DNA of 64,000 nt from Rhizobium sp. Root708 (GTDB lineage: Bacteria; Pseudomonadota; Alphaproteobacteria; Rhizobiales; Rhizobiaceae): contig NZ_LMHV01000023.1 in assembly GCF_001429725.1 (NCBI RefSeq), positions 372,767 to 436,766 on the forward strand, read 5' to 3'. The position numbers and the translations under genes were made by a program. Each line of letters opens with the position of its first letter. The first letter of the stretch is position 1. Shown one piece after another: positions 10,124 to 19,769 of this stretch. The notes below the pieces were generated by a model, which saw only the letters and a program-made list of their open reading frames with translations, had not been told where the DNA came from and made no database searches.

Positions 10124-10624
10124 ATGAAGCAAGTCAATAATGGAGACGGCACCCAGAACAGCACGTCGGTCGAGCGTAGAGGCGACCGCGAACTCATAGT
10201 GACACGGGCATTCAACGCGCTCCCGAGCACGGTGTTCAGTGCGTGGAGCCAGCCTGAGCTCTTCCAGCGCTGGTGGGTGCCTAAATCTGCAACTGGTGTC
10301 TTGCTTGTAGCCTGTCACATCGACGTCCGCACCGGCGGCAAGTATCGGCTGGAATTTGGCGCCGGTGGCGCGGAAACGATGGCCTTTTACGGCAAGTATC
10401 TTGATGTGGTCTCAAATGAGCGCATTGTCTGGACCAATGACGAAGAGGAAGAGGGCGCGGTCACGACCGTGACTTTCGAGGATCAGGGCGGGAGAATGTT
10501 GCTGACCTTCCACGAAATCTATCCGTCGACGGAGGCGCTTGAGGAAGCACTTCAGGGGAGTGCGGCCGCATTGCCGGAACAGTTGGAGCAACTGGACGAA
10601 TTGCTTTCCGGCACAGGCAAGTAG
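10124..10624 (+). CDS. SRPBCC (AHSA1-type) protein
   Basis: A 166-residue START-like domain protein. The ATG at 10124 follows GAGGAGAAA. Diagnostic segments are ELIVTRAFNALPSTVFSAWS, FQRWWVPKS, GGKYRLEF and the C-terminal helix region. Members are often called activators of Hsp90 ATPase by homology, but most bacterial copies have no known ligand. It is transcribed away from the nrd operon, with about 330 bp between that promoter and this gene and no other feature seen there. A LysR gene lies convergently downstream. Confidence 0.85.
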   Translation: MKQVNNGDGTQNSTSVERRGDRELIVTRAFNALPSTVFSAWSQPELFQRWWVPKSATGVLLVACHIDVRTGGKYRLEFGAGGAETMAFYGKYLDVVSNERIVWTNDEEEEGAVTTVTFEDQGGRMLLTFHEIYPSTEALEEALQGSAAALPEQLEQLDELLSGTGK

Positions 10625-10736
10625 CGCAGATCACTCGCGACCTCTACGGGATGCTGCTCGCCCGAAAACGGACATTCACATATGGCGGAAGGTATCTCGC
10701 AATCATCGGACACTGGCTCATGCGGATTGATGCGAA

Positions 10737-11615
10737 TTAGGCCTCTCGCCACTTCAGGAGCCATTCATTAAACCCGCTTGCCAACCCATTGGCCATTGGG
10801 CCAGCTATCTCGTACGCGCCGACGATCGGGGCGAGATGAGGGCACAGTACGACGAGTTGCCCCTCTCTCAACTCCCGTTCAATGAGCGACGGGCTAGCCT
10901 GTCCGATTCCAAGGCCGGTCAGACAAGCGTCGATGGATGCCTCATCCGTATCGAAAGTGACGCTTCCGCCGCGAGGCCGAAACGCGATACCTGCCGCATC
11001 GCACCAGCACCGCCACGACCATGCGTCCGCAGTATCCAGCAGGATCGGAAGATCAAGCAACGCCTCGGGATTCATCGAGGCGGCAGCCCGCCCGATCATG
11101 AGCGGAGAGCATACGACAACCGTCCTGTCTAAGAGAAAAGCAGACGGAAACCGGGCTTCATCGCAGCCCCGTCGATAGACAATGGTGATATCGGGAACGT
11201 CGCTTGCACCAAGCGCAAGCGATTGGATGCTAAGGTCGACACTCCGGTTCGCCATCATAAATGAGCCAAGCCTGGGAATAAGCCATCGCCGGGCAATGGT
11301 GATCGGGGCTTGAACCACCATGCGCACGCGATCGGGCAGGAGTGCGCGGGTGCCGGTATCGATTGTCGAGAGAGCAGCATTGATATGCGTCAGATATTGC
11401 CGGCCGGCATCGGTAAGCGCGATGGCGTTATGCTTGCGATTGAAGAGCTGGATACCGAGCGCATCCTCAAGGGATTTGATTTGTCGACTGACCGCCCCCG
11501 CGGTGAGGTTCAATTCCCGCGCGGCGAGCGTCAGGCTGCCTGTGCGCGCTGCGATCGAGAACGCGGGCAGCGTGCCCAACGGAGGTAGCCTCGGATCAGA
11601 TTGAGAATTCCTCAT
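10737..11615 (-). CDS. LysR family regulator (GcvA-like)
   Basis: A 292-residue LysR-type regulator. The opening PPLGTLPAFSIAARTGSLTLAA and the HTH AGAVSRQIKSLEDALG match the GcvA subgroup. The ATG at 11615 was preferred over an upstream TTG at 11642. It is divergent from the siderophore-type binding-protein gene (213 bp apart), so control of that importer is possible, although LysR control of iron uptake is unusual. I could not identify a Fur, Irr or RirA site in the gap. Confidence 0.88.
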   Translation of the reverse strand: MRNSQSDPRLPPLGTLPAFSIAARTGSLTLAARELNLTAGAVSRQIKSLEDALGIQLFNRKHNAIALTDAGRQYLTHINAALSTIDTGTRALLPDRVRMVVQAPITIARRWLIPRLGSFMMANRSVDLSIQSLALGASDVPDITIVYRRGCDEARFPSAFLLDRTVVVCSPLMIGRAAASMNPEALLDLPILLDTADAWSWRCWCDAAGIAFRPRGGSVTFDTDEASIDACLTGLGIGQASPSLIERELREGQLVVLCPHLAPIVGAYEIAGPMANGLASGFNEWLLKWREA

Positions 11616-11827
11616 GCCGGCGTGAGAATCTTTCGCTTGCAATTAACTTGACTGTATCTATCCACAATCCTCCAAACTGGCAAGAATGATCGAGGACGTG
11701 ACAGGTTGAGAGACGGAATCCGGCGCCGGTTCGAACGTGGGGTGCGAGAACGCAGCATGTGTTTCTCGCAACGGCATGACTTGGACGCGCGTCACTGTCC
11801 TTGCTGATCAATTAAAGGGAGAGAACC

Positions 11828-12811
11828 ATGCCATTCAATTTTGCGCTGTCGAGCCGCCGCATTGTGCTATCTGGAATGCTCGCCGCCTGCACCACCTTGA
11901 TAACCATTCCGGCGCTCGCCGACGATGCCACGGTCAAGGTGGCCGATGATCGCGGCGTTGAGGTTCAGGTTCCGGCGCAGCCAAAGCGGATCGCCTCGAT
12001 TTCCTATTTTGCAGATGACGTCGCGCTTGCGCTCGGCATCAAGCCGGTTGCCAGCACCTACATGGTAGCCGGCCGCCCTCCCGAGTTCCTGCTTGGCCTT
12101 ACCAAGGACATGGTACAGATCGGTCAGCGCGCCAAGCCGAACCTCGAACTGCTCTCCGAAGCGAAGCCAGACCTGATCGTTGCGATCCGTCGCTACACGG
12201 TGGGCAATGCGCCCCAGCTTGAGAAGATTGCGCCCTATGTCGCCTGGAACATGGAACTGCTCGACGGAAGCGACAAGGAAATCGAAGCGCTGGCGAAAAT
12301 CCTCGGAAACCCCGAGCGCGGTATCGAATTGAACAGGGACTTCCGTGCGCATCTGGCCGAGATAGCCGCCAAGGCTCCGAAGGATGTTCATCCCCGCTAC
12401 GCGATTATGTGGGGCGGCGAAGTGCCGTTCGCGTTCCATGACGAGAACACTTCCGCATCTATCGTCAATGCCATCGGTGGCGAGAATATCGCGGGAGCGA
12501 TGACACCGGGTGGCGAGTTCGGCATTGATCTTAGCCTGGAAACAATGCTCGAGAAGGACCCGGAGGTCCTCTTCATCTACGATTACGGCCCGGATCGCCC
12601 GCACGAGAACAATCCGATCTGGAGCCAGCTCACCGCGGTCAAAAACAACAGGGTGTTCTATGTTGGCGACCAATGGGTCGAGACCAATGGTCCGATTGCC
12701 CGCGAGATCGTTTTGCGCGAAGCCGCTCATTACCTCTACCCCGACGCTTTCCCGAAAGTAGACGTCCGGACCGAAGCCGCAAAACTCATTCCTGCCGAAG
12801 TCCAGAACTGA
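11828..12811 (+). CDS. Periplasmic binding protein of a siderophore/iron ABC importer
   Basis: A 327-residue substrate-binding protein of the FecB/FhuD class. A signal peptide (SRRIVLSGMLAACTTLITIPALA) is probably cleaved before DDATVKV. It then shows the typical VPAQPKRIASISY, PDLIVAIRRY and IYDYGPDRP segments. This class binds ferric siderophores, haem or B12 and passes them to a FecCD permease. It starts a four-gene importer operon; the next gene begins 16 nt later. The exact ligand cannot be read from the sequence. Confidence 0.92.
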   Translation: MPFNFALSSRRIVLSGMLAACTTLITIPALADDATVKVADDRGVEVQVPAQPKRIASISYFADDVALALGIKPVASTYMVAGRPPEFLLGLTKDMVQIGQRAKPNLELLSEAKPDLIVAIRRYTVGNAPQLEKIAPYVAWNMELLDGSDKEIEALAKILGNPERGIELNRDFRAHLAEIAAKAPKDVHPRYAIMWGGEVPFAFHDENTSASIVNAIGGENIAGAMTPGGEFGIDLSLETMLEKDPEVLFIYDYGPDRPHENNPIWSQLTAVKNNRVFYVGDQWVETNGPIAREIVLREAAHYLYPDAFPKVDVRTEAAKLIPAEVQN

Positions 12812-12827
12812 CGAGTTGATCGCGACG

Positions 12828-13832
12828 ATGGATGCACGAAAATCCTCGGTGGCCATAGGCCTTATCGTTGTCGCGACGCTGTTCATCATTGTCGCCGGGC
12901 TCTTGCCCGGCGCAAAAGTGCTGTCGATCGAAGCCGTTCTGCGGGCCCTCGTGGCCCCGGACGGGAAGATTGAATCGATCCTTGTCTGGACGCTCCGGCT
13001 GCCGAGAAGTCTCGCCGCAGCAACCGCCGGCGCAGGTCTTGCCGTCTCGGGCTATATCCTCCAGTCTCTGACGCGCAACCCACTCGCCGATCCCGGCATC
13101 ACGGGGGTTACCGCCGGTGCGGTTGCACCGATCGTTACCTGCTTTGTGTTCTTTCCCTCGGTTTCCGGACACCTCTACCCGGTTGTCGGGCTCAGCGGAG
13201 GACTTGCGGCGGCAACGGTGACCTTCTGGGTTGCACGCGGAGGTACTGGTCATCCTCTACATTTCGCCCTCGGCGGCGTGAGTGTGTCGCTGTTCTTGGG
13301 CGCGATAACGATCTACGTCCTGTTGTTTGCCGGCCCGCAATCCACGGCTCTGTTGTTCTGGCTGGTCGGCGGATTCTCGGGCCGATCGTGGGCCAATCTT
13401 CTCCAGATGTTGCCCTGGGTGTTGTCAGGTGTATTGGGAGCCTTGATCCTTTATCGGGTGATCGGGATGTTTTCTCTCGACGACCGGTCTGCCGCCGGGA
13501 TGGGTGTGCAGCTGGGATTCTGGAAGCCTGTTCTGCTCGTCTTGGGCATCTGCCCGGTTGCCGGCATCGCTCCGGTCGCAGGACCCGTCGCCTTTGTCGG
13601 ATTGGCCGCACCGCATATCGCCCGTCTTCTGCGACCACGCGGCACAGGCTGGGAAATCGGACTGGCCGCCGCCATCGGATCGCTGATCGTGACCTCGGCC
13701 GACTTGATGGCCCGCACCATTGCCATTCCCAAGGAGCTTCCGGTCGGCATCATCACAGCGCTGCTCGGTGGACCCATCTTCGTCTATCTCATCCAGCGTG
13801 GCCGGCTGAATTTCAGGAGTGAAGGTCCATGA
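12828..13832 (+). CDS. FecCD-type ABC permease 1
   Basis: A 334-residue inner-membrane permease of the BtuC/FecCD family with about ten hydrophobic segments. The hallmark motif LRLPRSLAAATAGAGLAVSG, then QSLTRNPLADPGITG, and the coupling-helix region APVAGPVAFVGLAAPHIAR are all present. I chose the ATG at 12828; a TTG 12 nt upstream is possible. The 3' end overlaps the second permease gene (ATGA), so the two are translated together as a heterodimer. Confidence 0.93.
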   Translation: MDARKSSVAIGLIVVATLFIIVAGLLPGAKVLSIEAVLRALVAPDGKIESILVWTLRLPRSLAAATAGAGLAVSGYILQSLTRNPLADPGITGVTAGAVAPIVTCFVFFPSVSGHLYPVVGLSGGLAAATVTFWVARGGTGHPLHFALGGVSVSLFLGAITIYVLLFAGPQSTALLFWLVGGFSGRSWANLLQMLPWVLSGVLGALILYRVIGMFSLDDRSAAGMGVQLGFWKPVLLVLGICPVAGIAPVAGPVAFVGLAAPHIARLLRPRGTGWEIGLAAAIGSLIVTSADLMARTIAIPKELPVGIITALLGGPIFVYLIQRGRLNFRSEGP

Positions 13833-14863
13833 GCACGAAAGCTTCGGCGATTGGGCGGCCAAGCCCATGGATTCTTCCAGTCGCGATGACGCTCGTACTA
13901 TTTTCATTCCTGGCAGCCGTGTTTCTCGGGATCGTCGATATCCCAGCGCGGGACGTCCTGTCCGCCTTGACGGGGAGCGGTTCGCAGGAAGCGCGCTCGA
14001 TCATTCTCGACATCAGGTTGCCGAGGATCGTAACGGGTATTCTTGCGGGCGTTCAGTTCGCGCTGGCGGGCCTGCTTCTTCAGACCATCACGCGCAACCC
14101 ACTCGCCGACCCTTCGCTTATGGGCGTCTCGCAAGGAGCGACACTGACAGTGACGATGTTCCTGCTATTCACGGTCTATTCAGTTAATCCGGACTCCTAT
14201 TCCGTGAACGAACTGCCGATCGCGTGGTTGCAGGTGGCCGGGCTGGTGGGCGGCATGATCGCGGGCAGCATCATCTACCTTCTGGCTTTTCGCCTCGAAC
14301 TCAGTCCGCTCCGGATAACGCTCTGCGGGATTGCTGTTGGAGCCGTCATGCATGCTGTTGCCATTGGCCTTATTGCTGGCTGGGGCTCGGCGAGAATTGA
14401 GATCATCCTCGAGTGGATGTCGGGTAGCCTCTACGCCCGAACATGGAATCATGCGTTCTTCTTGCTACCGTTCACAGTCGCTGGACTGGCCGTTCTTCCC
14501 CTGATCTACCGCCCGCTTGTTCTCCTGCGGTTCGATGCAACAGTGGCGCGGTCCTTCGGGCTTTCCTATCGATGGCAGTTTTCCCTGGTCCTGCTCGTGT
14601 CCTGTGCGCTCGCCGCAAGCGCGGTTGGCGCGGTCGGCCCCATCGTGTTCGTCGGCCTGATCGTGCCGCATCTGGCGCGGTTTCTTGCCGGCCGGCATTT
14701 TCCTTTGGTTCTTCCACTCACCGTCGTCCTCGGCGCAATTATCGTTACGCTCGGCGATTTGATCGGCCGTCTCGCCGGAGGGGCCGAAGAGGTCCCGATC
14801 GGCGTTGTCACCGCCCTCATGGGTGTACCCGTCCTGCTTGCGCTTTTGCGCAAGGTTCCTTGA
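13829..14863 (+). CDS. FecCD-type ABC permease 2
   Basis: A 344-residue partner permease with the same hallmarks: LDIRLPRIVTGILAGVQFALAG, QTITRNPLADPSLMGVS and GAVGPIVFVGLIVPHLAR. It overlaps permease 1 by 4 nt and is followed 9 nt later by the ATPase gene. The two permeases together form the transmembrane channel of the siderophore-type importer. Confidence 0.93.
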   Translation: MSTKASAIGRPSPWILPVAMTLVLFSFLAAVFLGIVDIPARDVLSALTGSGSQEARSIILDIRLPRIVTGILAGVQFALAGLLLQTITRNPLADPSLMGVSQGATLTVTMFLLFTVYSVNPDSYSVNELPIAWLQVAGLVGGMIAGSIIYLLAFRLELSPLRITLCGIAVGAVMHAVAIGLIAGWGSARIEIILEWMSGSLYARTWNHAFFLLPFTVAGLAVLPLIYRPLVLLRFDATVARSFGLSYRWQFSLVLLVSCALAASAVGAVGPIVFVGLIVPHLARFLAGRHFPLVLPLTVVLGAIIVTLGDLIGRLAGGAEEVPIGVVTALMGVPVLLALLRKVP

Positions 14864-14872
14864 GATTTACCC

Positions 14873-15691
14873 ATGCCACTATCTTGCTCGCAATTGTCGG
14901 TAAATTACGGTCGCAGAAGAGCACTGCACGGCTTTTCCCTTACCATGGCAAAGGGCGAAATCCGCGCGCTGATCGGTCCGAACGGATCGGGGAAGAGTAC
15001 GGCGCTTCAGGCTCTTGCCGGGCTGATCAAGCCATCGGAAGGAAAAGCTTCCATCGAAAGCGTGGCGGTCGCGTCGATGTCAAGAAAGGCCATCGCGAAG
15101 AAGCTCGCGTTCCTGCCGCAACAGCCGGTCGCTCCAGACGAGATGACCATCTCCCAGCTTGTCCGGCAGGGTCGCTTTCCACACGTCGGGCTGTTTCGCT
15201 CCTATAACCGCCAGGACGAGCAAGCGATCGAGTGGGCGCTCGAAAGTACTGGGCTGAAACAGCTTGCCAACAGAACACTTCAAGAGCTCTCCGGTGGCGA
15301 ACGACAGCGCGCCTGGATATCAGCGGCGCTGGCGCAAGAAGCCGGCATCCTTTTACTCGATGAGCCGACCTCGTTTCTCGACATCGGCTACCAAGTCGAA
15401 GTTCTCGATCTTGTACACCGCCTCAGCCGGGAGCGCGGGGTCACGATCGTCATGGCAATCCATGACATCAATCAAGCCATAGCCATCAGCGATCGCATAT
15501 CGCTCTTGGAAAAAGGCGAACTGCGGTTTGATGGTGATCCCAGAGAACTGGCCGAGAGCGGGCTCATTGAAAAGACCTTTCGGGTGAAAGGCAAGTTCGT
15601 TGAGGTCGGACCCGGCAAGCCGCCACATTTCGATGTCGATCTTTTGAAGCTGTTGGACACAGGCGCACAAATCCCTGGCAGGGAAACTTAA
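14873..15691 (+). CDS. ABC transporter ATPase for the siderophore-type importer
   Basis: A 272-residue ATPase of the FecE/FhuC type. Walker A is GPNGSGKST, the signature is LSGGERQR, Walker B is ILLLDEPTSFLD, and the switch histidine sits in MAIHDINQA. It completes the importer. The methyltransferase gene follows after 77 nt. Confidence 0.95.
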   Translation: MPLSCSQLSVNYGRRRALHGFSLTMAKGEIRALIGPNGSGKSTALQALAGLIKPSEGKASIESVAVASMSRKAIAKKLAFLPQQPVAPDEMTISQLVRQGRFPHVGLFRSYNRQDEQAIEWALESTGLKQLANRTLQELSGGERQRAWISAALAQEAGILLLDEPTSFLDIGYQVEVLDLVHRLSRERGVTIVMAIHDINQAIAISDRISLLEKGELRFDGDPRELAESGLIEKTFRVKGKFVEVGPGKPPHFDVDLLKLLDTGAQIPGRET

Positions 15692-15768
15692 ACCGTTCTC
15701 GCACGCGCCCCTTCAACCCACCACCGAACTTATGTCGCCATCAACTATGAATCGCATCGGAGACCGCA

Positions 15769-16455
15769 ATGAGCCAGACCGCCAAGACCATCACCACCTG
15801 GTACGTTGATCCTGACGCCGAAGACCGCATGTCGGATGGCCATGCCCCGATCTGGCGGCACCTGATCGATCTGATCGTCGAGCGTGACCTTTGCCAGAAA
15901 AGCGTGCTCGATTTCGGCTGCAATCAGGGTGGCCTGTTGCGGCATCTCTATGCGCTGCGCCCGTTTCGCAAGGCCCTCGGAATCGATATCGCCGAGCAGT
16001 CCGTTGCCAGGGCCGAGGCGTTCAAGGGCAACATTCCGGTGCAACACGCGGTTGGGGGAACGCTGGAGAATTGGGTTGAAGAGTTTGATGTCGCGATCAG
16101 TCATGAGGTGATCTATCTCGTGGAAGACCTTGATGCCCATGCCGCCGACATCTTCAAGGCGCTGAAGCCCGGTGGGGTCTATTACGCGGTTACGGGATGT
16201 CACACCGACAATCCGCTCTGGCCAAAGTGGCGCGACCTGGTCGCCAACCGCACCAACACCGTTGTCCAAGACAGGTCAATCACCGACTACGCAACGACCT
16301 TCGCCAGGGCTGGCTTCGAGGTCTCCGCCAGGAAGCTGGAATATGACGGCTTCATCCCCTTCTACGCCGACGGCTGGACTCCCGACTTCGCGGATGCGCT
16401 GGATTACTATACGCAAACCAAGATCGTATTCCGTCTTGTCAAAAACGCTGGCTGA
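15769..16455 (+). CDS. Class I SAM-dependent methyltransferase
   Basis: A 228-residue protein. The SAM-binding motif I is VLDFGCNQGGLLRHL, followed by an acidic residue in GIDIAEQ and the late motif LKPGGVYYAVTG. It is cotranscribed in orientation with the siderophore-type importer, 77 nt after the ATPase gene. Methyltransferases beside such importers may modify the metallophore or cofactor, but the substrate here is unknown and the link is positional. Confidence 0.85.
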   Translation: MSQTAKTITTWYVDPDAEDRMSDGHAPIWRHLIDLIVERDLCQKSVLDFGCNQGGLLRHLYALRPFRKALGIDIAEQSVARAEAFKGNIPVQHAVGGTLENWVEEFDVAISHEVIYLVEDLDAHAADIFKALKPGGVYYAVTGCHTDNPLWPKWRDLVANRTNTVVQDRSITDYATTFARAGFEVSARKLEYDGFIPFYADGWTPDFADALDYYTQTKIVFRLVKNAG

Positions 16456-16612
16456 GCGAGGCCGAGTTTGGACGCGCCGGAGACGATTGGTGGAGAGGGC
16501 TGACCTCCGCTTCGGGCGGAAGCAGTTATTGCAGAGCCCGCTACGATCGATGCGCGCGTCGACTGCCTGTCGAGCCAATAAGGCCGCCCAACCTTGTCTA
16601 GAGACCCATCTT

Positions 16613-17824
16613 CTATTGTGTCTTGATTGCGGCATGGATTGCTTCGACGGCTTCGGAAAGCTTGTTTGCCTCGTCGTTCGGCTGGCTGTTAGTCTGAACG
16701 GTGATCAGAATGCCATCCTTCTCGTACCACACATAAAGAGTGCGATAGCCCAGGGTCATGCCCTGATAGAACCACGCCGGGCCGCCCGGTATCATGCCCT
16801 GCACGAGGCCGAGGGCAAAACCCTGAGGATGCTCCTCGCTGATCTCCGTGATCGGTTCACCTGTCTTGGTCGAAACCATCGACATCCATTCGGCTTGTTG
16901 CTTCGGCGGCACCACACGGCCTTCGAATACGGCGCGCATCCAGTGAGTAACATCGCGCGCGTTGGAGATAGCGCCGCCCGCGGCCTGAGCCCAGGAGGCG
17001 CTGTCTTCACGCACGTCGCGACCGATCATCGGCTTGTTCCAACTTTCCTTGCAGTCGGGCGGCTGGTAATCGGCGCAAGCGGTGTTTTCGAAATAGCCGT
17101 GCGCCAACCGGGCGATCACTTCCGGTGGGTAGGCCCTCGGAGAGTAGAAGGTGGAGTGGAGGCCGTGCGGCTGAATAACAAGTTCACGGACAAGCTCCTG
17201 ATAGGGTTTGCCCGTCGCCTTAGCTGCGATGAGGCCGGCGAGAATGTAGTTGGTGTTGGAGTAGTGGTACCCTTCAGTCACCGGCAGGTTGTTGCTGCCG
17301 TTGGGATATGCTGCGGCGACCAGTTCTTCCGCGGTTAAGTCGCGTTTCGGCTGCTCTACCCAGCTACGCGAGATGAATTCGGTCTCAGAATAATTCGGGA
17401 TACCACTGGTCATATCGAGAAGGCGGCGGATGCTAACGCTGCCCCAGGCGGGATATTGCGGCAACCACTTTCCAACCGTGTCATCGATGGAAAGGAGTCC
17501 TTGGGCTTCCAGTTTCAGGATCACTGCGGCAGCAAAGGACTTCGAAGTGCTACCCATGGCGAAGAGAGTATTCTGGTCTACCGGCGGATCGTCATCGGCT
17601 CTTCCGGTCTTGCCTGCAAAGGCTTCGATGTTCGGACCTGGTGCGCCGAGGCTGACGTAGGCGGCGATGCCGGTGACACCCTCGACCGGTGACCGTTCCG
17701 CGAGCCAGGCGTCCAGCGCTTCCTGTACGCGCTGAGTTTGCGTAGGCGTTTCGCTGGCAAGCGCCGTGCCCGTGACAAAAAGGACGATCGCTGCTGCGAT
17801 TCCTCGACATCTAGCCAGTTCCAT
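16613..17824 (-). CDS. Exported serine hydrolase of the beta-lactamase/class C PBP family
   Basis: A 403-residue protein with an N-terminal signal peptide (AAAIVLFVTGTALA). The SxxK motif is in GSTSKSFAAA, the YxN motif is YSNTNY, and a third box near WFYQGMTLGY replaces the usual HxG/KTG. This is the family that includes esterases, D-aminopeptidases and AmpC-like enzymes, so antibiotic resistance should not be assumed. It converges with the methyltransferase gene. The upstream 700 bp are gene-free. Confidence 0.88.
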   Translation of the reverse strand: MELARCRGIAAAIVLFVTGTALASETPTQTQRVQEALDAWLAERSPVEGVTGIAAYVSLGAPGPNIEAFAGKTGRADDDPPVDQNTLFAMGSTSKSFAAAVILKLEAQGLLSIDDTVGKWLPQYPAWGSVSIRRLLDMTSGIPNYSETEFISRSWVEQPKRDLTAEELVAAAYPNGSNNLPVTEGYHYSNTNYILAGLIAAKATGKPYQELVRELVIQPHGLHSTFYSPRAYPPEVIARLAHGYFENTACADYQPPDCKESWNKPMIGRDVREDSASWAQAAGGAISNARDVTHWMRAVFEGRVVPPKQQAEWMSMVSTKTGEPITEISEEHPQGFALGLVQGMIPGGPAWFYQGMTLGYRTLYVWYEKDGILITVQTNSQPNDEANKLSEAVEAIHAAIKTQ

Positions 17825-18552
17825 TGTCGCGCCGCCCCTCCGGGAAAGTAGCCATTCCTTGAAATGAACATGACGGATCGGGAATAAAATACTGGCCGAA
17901 CTAGCAAAACGCTATGGGCCGGGGATGCCGGTGACCAATAGACACTACAACTGTTGGGCGGTCAATTGGGAGGAATTCTCGACCTCCACCGGCCAAGACA
18001 ATGGCTAACTGAATATGGCGTCGAGTGCTTGGCGCAAAGCCACCGCAATGCAGCCATCGATGTCCGCATTGGGCCGGAAGCGGACGATTCTTGCTTGCCT
18101 GGAGGCGTCAAATGCGATTCGGATAGCGTGCAGGAGATGTTACGTCAGCATAATGTGAGTCTGGCGAAATCGCAGCTTGGACAGGTCGGGTGCTCGCCTG
18201 GCATTTCGTTGCCCGCAGCGAGAAACCGGAAAAATCGCTGCGTTCACCATCCCTGTCGCGCCCGGTTGACACAAGCGCGATCTCGAAAATGCAAACTTCG
18301 AGAACTCCAAACAGTTCCGCGGCAGCGTGCATTGGTGTGCACAGGATGCCGTCTGTTCGCTGCCACCCGATAAATCGCCGGTCGTCAAACTGGCTTGGGA
18401 ATGACTTCGAAGGTCAGCCGCAATTTCACGACACCGAGAATTGGTGCACAATACAGCCCTCGGTGATGTCGTCCTCTCTAATCTGTTGCTTTAAGGCCGC
18501 CGTCGTCCGCAGCCTGTTGAAGCTCGACGGTTTCGATCCCATCTGCCCGAGT
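17825..18552. other. Gene-poor interval
   Basis: About 730 bp between the hydrolase promoter side and the hypothetical gene. Open frames here are low-complexity shadows on both strands, and I see no family match, RNA gene or strong repeat. Confidence 0.4.
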
Positions 18553-19194
18553 ATGCCCAAGATGACGACGAAAAAGAAAAATAGCGACGATCCCGAGCTG
18601 ATCAGGGAGTGGTCGCTTCCGGTGGAGGCGACGCTCGGATCGACTGTGCGGGTCAAAGGAATTCTACAAGAAGTCCGTTCCCGGCTGCCGTCGGTAGTCA
18701 AAAAGTCCCTCGACATGCAGTCGGGCGCACTCATCCTCATCATGCCGGAGAATGCCAAGACGGTGTTCCGCGCGACCTCCTCCGTCGTGTCGAAAGCGCT
18801 GGAGGACATCGCGGACCTTCCCGTCATCCCTCGCGAGATCGAGGACATCCTTACGATAACCGCATCAGAGAGGAAGCGTTGGCTAGAGGACGGCCGCCTT
18901 CCCAGCGCTGGAATACGAACAGTCAGATTGCGGGGACGAGCAAGGCAGATCACCTTCCATGTATTCGACCCCCGTGTTGTCGAAGACCTGCTCGACCGCG
19001 GCGCCGTCGATGAATGGCGGGAAGATGACGCGGCAGCGAAAGCTGAAAACCGAAGGCGGGCCGCGTATCAGGCGAAGCTGACGCGTTTACTGAAAAAGAA
19101 GGAGAAGACCAAACGTACCGAACCGACCCCTGAGGAAGCAGTGCCCGGGTTAAGCGGATGGGACGATTTCGGAAGTGACGGCCTCCTGCGCTGA
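18553..19194 (+). CDS. Conserved-looking hypothetical protein
   Basis: A 213-residue hydrophilic protein; a second ATG 9 nt downstream is also possible. I do not recognise a family. It has a basic Lys-rich start (MTTKKKN), a central segment ERKRWLEDGRLPSAG followed by TVRLRGRARQITFHVFDP that could bind nucleic acid, and a strongly charged C-terminal helix (AAAKAENRRRAAYQAKLTRLLKKKEK) that looks like a coiled coil, ending GWDDFGSDGLLR. The frame remains open upstream to 18190, but that part has no protein-like composition. Confidence 0.6.
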   Translation: MPKMTTKKKNSDDPELIREWSLPVEATLGSTVRVKGILQEVRSRLPSVVKKSLDMQSGALILIMPENAKTVFRATSSVVSKALEDIADLPVIPREIEDILTITASERKRWLEDGRLPSAGIRTVRLRGRARQITFHVFDPRVVEDLLDRGAVDEWREDDAAAKAENRRRAAYQAKLTRLLKKKEKTKRTEPTPEEAVPGLSGWDDFGSDGLLR

Positions 19195-19258
19195 AGCGGG
19201 AGCGAGCGCGCGGCAATCTCGCACCATCTCAGGAGATCAAATGTGAGCGATGTTTGGA

Positions 19259-19387
19259 TTACACGGTTTTTCTTGACCGGGTCCGTGGCCACTGCAAGGC
19301 AGCAAGGCGTTCTGCTTCAGCCATCGCTGCAGCTTTGGTCTTGAATGACCCGATGTCCCGTTCCCAAATAATGCTTTGTTTAGTCAT
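19259..19387 (-). CDS. Possible small protein, 42 residues
   Basis: Begins MTKQSIIWERDIGSF and continues with the helical AAAMAEAERLAALQW, ending in a basic tail. The amphipathic alanine-rich helix looks protein-like, but the ribosome-binding site is weak and I cannot name a family. Confidence 0.3.
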   Translation of the reverse strand: MTKQSIIWERDIGSFKTKAAAMAEAERLAALQWPRTRSRKTV

Positions 19388-19490
19388 GATATTTTCGCTC
19401 GCGAACTTATCCAACCATCTTGTCTGGGTGGTAGGACCACGGCAACAGTTCGTCGAACTGGCTGTTCGGATGGCCGCTGACAATCCTTTG

Positions 19491-19580
19491 ATGCTCTCTT
19501 CGCTTGGCAACCCTGACGTTGCGTCCTACCTTCGTGCTGTGACGCTGGTTTCGAATCCCTGCCCCGCCTGCTGATCGCTT
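19491..19580 (+). repeat. tRNA-like degenerate repeat, copy 1
   Basis: This stretch aligns with 20729-20822: both contain CTTCG-TG-GGTGACG-like sequence followed by TTTCGAATCCCTGCCCCG or GTTCGAATCCCTGCCCCG. The TTCGAAT core is the T-loop of a tRNA, and the preceding part resembles the variable arm of a tRNA-Leu or tRNA-Ser, but no full cloverleaf folds. It is probably a decayed 3' end of a tRNA gene. Confidence 0.5.
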
Positions 19581-19769
19581 TGATGGCGGCAGGTGACAGC
19601 GGTCAATCTAAATGGCTCGCGCCCGCCTTCCTGCGCTGCCCTAACGCTCCGGCATCCAAAAGCGGCATTGCAGAGAAAGCCAGCCACGGTTCAGTGCGTT
19701 GATAGCCCGATTAGTGGTATCTCGGCCATTGACCTTGATCATTGATGCGCACGGGATACGTCGCATAAT

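Noticed and set aside
11867..12889. A 340-codon minus-strand frame opposite the siderophore-binding-protein gene
   Set aside because: Shadow of the real gene, which has a signal peptide and clear family motifs on the plus strand.
16172..17338. A 388-codon plus-strand frame across the methyltransferase end and the beta-lactamase-family gene
   Set aside because: It is antisense to the SxxK hydrolase and out of frame with the methyltransferase.
18190..18552. N-terminal extension of the hypothetical protein at 18553
   Set aside because: The extension has Ser- and Arg-rich shadow composition, and the protein-like sequence begins at the ATG at 18553.
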